Below are positions 14,601-16,962 of a stretch of 16,962 nucleotides of DNA, in pieces; the first letter of the stretch is position 1; every line of letters begins with the position of its first letter. A model generated the notes under the pieces. It had not been told where the DNA came from and did no database searches. It saw nothing but the letters and a program-made list of their open reading frames with translations. The translations under genes were made by a program, and so were the position numbers. Origin of the DNA: Sabulitectum sp964604135 (GTDB taxonomy: Bacteria; Fermentibacterota; Fermentibacteria; Fermentibacterales; JCC-6); assembly GCA_964604135.1 (NCBI GenBank), contig CAZRXU010000053.1, positions 1 through 16,962 of the forward strand, read 5' to 3'.

Positions 14601-15920
14601 ATGTTCAGATTACTGAAAGATGCCGGGAAGAGAATCACAGAGCCGGGAATGTACCACTTCCGCAGGGAAGAGCACAGGTATCACCTCAGAATCAGTGGCG
14701 ACGGGCATGGTTTGCTTACTGTTGATGCGTCAAGAGTTATTCACATGAATCCTGTTGCAGCAGATATAGCCTGGATGTTCCTGTCAAAATACACACAGAG
14801 CAAGATGCTGAAGGCTCTCACAACAGGGTATGCTGTAAAGAAAAAACAGGCGGCACAGGATCTTAAACAGTACGGCGAAACACTGCAGAGCATTCTGAAA
14901 ACAGGAGCTTATGAACCTGTTTCGTTCGTTAACATGGATGTAAGGGAACCGTTCCAGACCGAAGTAGAGGTTCCATACCGAATGGATCTTGCTCTTACAT
15001 ACAGGTGCAACATCAACTGCGCCCATTGCTACAATCAGACAAGGCAGAAAAACGAGCTTTCCACAGACCAGTGGAAAACCGTGATGAAAAAAATATGGGA
15101 TCTAGGTATTCCACACGTAATTTTCACCGGAGGGGAGTGTACTCTTCGCGATGATCTGGAAGAGCTTATCAAGTATGCCGAATCTCTCGGCCTTGTTACT
15201 GGTCTTCTCACCAACGGAATTAAGCTTGCAGACGAAGCCTATCTTCAAACTCTTATAGACGCAGGGCTCGACCACATACAGATTACCCTTGAATCTGCGC
15301 AAAAAGAAGTGCACAACAAAATGACAGGCGCCGACAGTTTCAGCAGTACCGTTCAGGGTATAAGAAACTGTGTAAAAGCTGGAATACACACAATAACAAA
15401 CACAACAATCACACTTCAGAACTACACAGGAATGGCTGAAACGGTTAAGTTTGTACACGAACTGGGTCTTTCTTCCGTGGCGGCAAATGCAATAATCCAC
15501 AGTGGCAAAGCTCTCGAAGGCGAATTTGCCGTAAGCACAGATCAGCTCGAAAGCACCATCCTGGCAATGAACAGCACGATTGAAGAGTTGAACATGAAGT
15601 TCATCTGGTACTCTCCCACAAAGTACTGCAACTTCAACCCGCTGGAGTTTGATCTGGGAGAAAAGAGGTGCACAGCCGGGGAGTACAACCTGTGCATTGA
15701 GCCCGATGGTGAAGTGCTTCCATGCCAGAGCTGGTACGAATCAGCAGGTAACTTCCTCAGCGACCCGTGGGATTCCATCTGGAACAGCGAATTGTTCAAA
15801 GGGGCCCGCAACAGAGACTGGGTAGACGGTATCTGCAGGGAATGTGTTGAATTCAGCCTGTGCGGAGGGGGATGCCCACTTGAAAAAAAGAACGGAGTCT
15901 TCTGCCGGGACTCCATGTAG
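14601..15920 (+). CDS. PqqD-like / radical SAM / SPASM peptide-modifying enzyme
   Basis: At 439 residues, an N-terminal PqqD-like RiPP recognition element (about 20-100: strands around HLRISG and LLTVDASRVIHMNPVAADIAW, then helices) precedes a radical SAM barrel with CNINCAHC at 136-143 (the CX3CX2C cluster that binds 4Fe-4S and SAM) and FTGGEC at 175-180. The C-terminal SPASM domain has RCTAGEYNLCIEPDGEVLPC (356-375), CREC (412-415), CGGGC (421-425) and Cys435, ligands for auxiliary Fe-S clusters. Relatives catalyse thioether or C-C crosslinks in peptides (AlbA, PqqE, MftC types). The ATG at 14601 lies 2 nt after the DUF2207-like stop, with GCAGG as ribosome site. An upstream in-frame start at 14544 would run through the CA-tail codons and is rejected. 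Confidence 0.93.
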   Translation: MFRLLKDAGKRITEPGMYHFRREEHRYHLRISGDGHGLLTVDASRVIHMNPVAADIAWMFLSKYTQSKMLKALTTGYAVKKKQAAQDLKQYGETLQSILKTGAYEPVSFVNMDVREPFQTEVEVPYRMDLALTYRCNINCAHCYNQTRQKNELSTDQWKTVMKKIWDLGIPHVIFTGGECTLRDDLEELIKYAESLGLVTGLLTNGIKLADEAYLQTLIDAGLDHIQITLESAQKEVHNKMTGADSFSSTVQGIRNCVKAGIHTITNTTITLQNYTGMAETVKFVHELGLSSVAANAIIHSGKALEGEFAVSTDQLESTILAMNSTIEELNMKFIWYSPTKYCNFNPLEFDLGEKRCTAGEYNLCIEPDGEVLPCQSWYESAGNFLSDPWDSIWNSELFKGARNRDWVDGICRECVEFSLCGGGCPLEKKNGVFCRDSM

Positions 15921-16557
15921 CAACAACCAGCTGAAGGAAATTTACGAACGGCAGTTCGCAGAGCTTTCACAACTGCGGAGGTATATCTGTTCACTTCTCC
16001 CGTTGCGGCACACAGGCACAGTATTCGAGCCTGGCTGTGGAACCGGGCTTCTGGGCCGGGAGCTTAAAACCCTAACCGATGCAGTTTATACGGGTATGGA
16101 CATCAATCGGGAACTGCTTCCAGAAGGCAGCAGTTTTATCCACGGCAATGCGATGAAAAACCCGCTTCCCGCCGACCTCTACATCTCTTCCTTTTTCTTC
16201 TCAAGCGTCAATAACCCGGTAAAATGGCTGAAGAAGGTAAAAAACAAACTCCCCTCGAAAGGACTGTTCGCTGTTTTTGCCGAATACGACTACACGCAAA
16301 TTACAGAATCTCCAGAAACAGGCATCGCCGATCTGGTCAGAGAAGGTCTGAAGAAAACTGGTATAAACACAACAAACGGCAGCCGGCTTGATTACTTCTT
16401 TAAGAAGGCAGGCTTCACAAAACTGTCAGGCGGTGAAGTTACAACCCGAATGCAGAAGCCCGACCGGGCTTTCATAAAGATGCACACAGCCAGTGTACCG
16501 GCTGAACTTCCTGTAATGTCATGGCGTGTTGTCTGGGGCATCTGGCGAAGGAACTGA
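15880..16557 (+). CDS. Class I SAM-dependent methyltransferase at the end of the radical SAM operon
   Basis: About 225 residues from the start chosen here. Motif I is VFEPGCGTGLLGREL (about residues 48-62), with acidic D74 in YTGMDINRE, then ADLYISSFFFSSVNNPVKWLKKVKNKLPSKGLFAVFAEYDY, a motif IV / post-motif region. I choose the TTG at 15880 because GGAGGGGG lies 8 nt upstream; GTG at 15844 is an alternative giving 237 residues. Either way it overlaps the end of the radical SAM gene (by 41 or 77 nt), so the two are made together. It could methylate the modified tail or a related substrate, but nothing in the sequence names the acceptor. It is only distantly similar to the other two methyltransferases in the window. 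Confidence 0.8.
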   Translation: MKKRTESSAGTPCSNNQLKEIYERQFAELSQLRRYICSLLPLRHTGTVFEPGCGTGLLGRELKTLTDAVYTGMDINRELLPEGSSFIHGNAMKNPLPADLYISSFFFSSVNNPVKWLKKVKNKLPSKGLFAVFAEYDYTQITESPETGIADLVREGLKKTGINTTNGSRLDYFFKKAGFTKLSGGEVTTRMQKPDRAFIKMHTASVPAELPVMSWRVVWGIWRRN

Positions 16558-16882
16558 CAGGCACAAAAGCGCCGTTGCCGCTGTAACAACACTGCCGGGG
16601 CAAATACAAACGAGTGATTACTTCCATATATCTTTACGCTGTTAATGCGATTACACCTTGCAATTCCCATCCTGCCGGCAATCACTGCTCAAACGGTATA
16701 AGTAAACCTGCTTCAGCGGGTTATGAAAAACATAACAGCAGAAGCTGTCGTGTAGCAGCTGAAGTATGGATTCGCAGTTATGTCAGTTCAGATAGTTTAT
16801 CAGCAAAATTAATGGTATTGACGCATGGGGGGGGGTAATTATAAACACTCATCGATGGATGATAACTAAACAGAGGAGAAGA
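16558..16882. other. Intergenic region of 325 nt
   Basis: I find no convincing gene here. A 7-bp stem with a 4-nt loop, AACCTGC-TTCA-GCGGGTT (16705-16722, one G-T pair), could be a weak terminator or leader hairpin, but no T-run follows. The promoter at 16818-16845 lies near the right end. Confidence 0.5.
16818..16845 (+). promoter_or_regulatory. Sigma70-type promoter with a G9 run in the spacer
   Basis: TTGACG (16818-16823) and TATAAA (16840-16845) are 16 nt apart. Nine consecutive G (16827-16835) lie in the spacer, so adding one G would give the optimal 17 nt. It ends 37 nt before the ATG at 16883. Confidence 0.6.
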
Positions 16883-16962
16883 ATGTTGAATGCAGCAGAA
16901 CCTATAGATAAAGCCATGGAAGCCACCAAATATAAAAAAATGAACCTGAAGTACTTACGCGG
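16883..16962 (+). CDS. Start of an unidentified gene (partial)
   Basis: An ATG at 16883 follows GAGGAG with about 4 nt spacing. The 26 complete visible codons read MLNAAEPIDKAMEATKYKKM and then NLKYLR without a stop. The start is charged and not signal-like. Too little is present to name a family. The promoter at 16818-16845 and the good ribosome site support a real gene. Confidence 0.6.
   Translation, partial: MLNAAEPIDKAMEATKYKKMNLKYLR

Noticed and set aside
16705..16722. Stem-loop as a rho-independent terminator for the radical SAM operon
   Set aside because: The stem is short with a G-T pair, it lies about 150 nt after the last stop, and no T-run follows on either strand.

Overview
The window looks like ordinary bacterial chromosome from an uncultured or draft-assembled bacterium. 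It has moderate GC, tightly packed genes, frequent GTG/TTG starts, sigma70-type promoters (TTGACA/TATAAT-like) and a 100-N scaffold gap. The gene content (TM1410-type lipoprotein, DUF2207-like membrane protein, TPR-rich signalling proteins, HD-GYP) would suit a Gram-negative-type member of a poorly cultured phylum, but I cannot assign a taxon. I saw no rRNA, tRNA, CRISPR array, transposase or phage gene.

Layout. (1) 1-2064, minus strand: the start of a small two-helix membrane protein with a clear promoter and overlapping palindromes, then a class I methyltransferase translationally coupled to an M20 amidohydrolase. (2) 2214-7744, plus strand: a very large protein with two fused class III cyclase domains, a P-loop ATPase and TPRs, resembling mammalian soluble adenylyl cyclase, followed by a TPR/membrane/GGDEF diguanylate cyclase with its own promoter. 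(3) 12002-7750, minus strand: methyltransferase, GT4 glycosyltransferase, GAF/HD-GYP c-di-GMP phosphodiesterase and a TM1410-family putative glycoside hydrolase lipoprotein. Most junctions are 4-nt overlaps. The lipoprotein gene is split by the assembly gap. (4) 12133-12636: a GNAT acetyltransferase. (5) 12713-16557, plus strand: a compact operon of zinc-ribbon membrane protein, DUF2207-like membrane protein ending in a Cys-Ala tail, PqqD-like/radical SAM/SPASM protein, and methyltransferase. (6) 16558-16962: an intergenic region with a promoter carrying a G9 tract in its spacer, then the first codons of an unidentified gene.

The most exciting part is region 5. The DUF2207-like protein is predicted to place its C-terminus in the cytosol, and that end is CACACAGCACACAGGGR: six cysteines in two symmetric CACACA blocks. 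The next gene starts 3 nt after its stop codon and encodes a radical SAM/SPASM enzyme with an N-terminal PqqD-like domain, the module that captures peptide substrates in RiPP maturation. A methyltransferase follows. I infer a RiPP-like system whose substrate is the tail of a full-size membrane protein rather than a small secreted peptide. Region 2 plus the HD-GYP gene forms a second-messenger neighbourhood: cAMP synthesis, c-di-GMP synthesis and c-di-GMP breakdown lie within about 8 kb, beside glycan and envelope genes.
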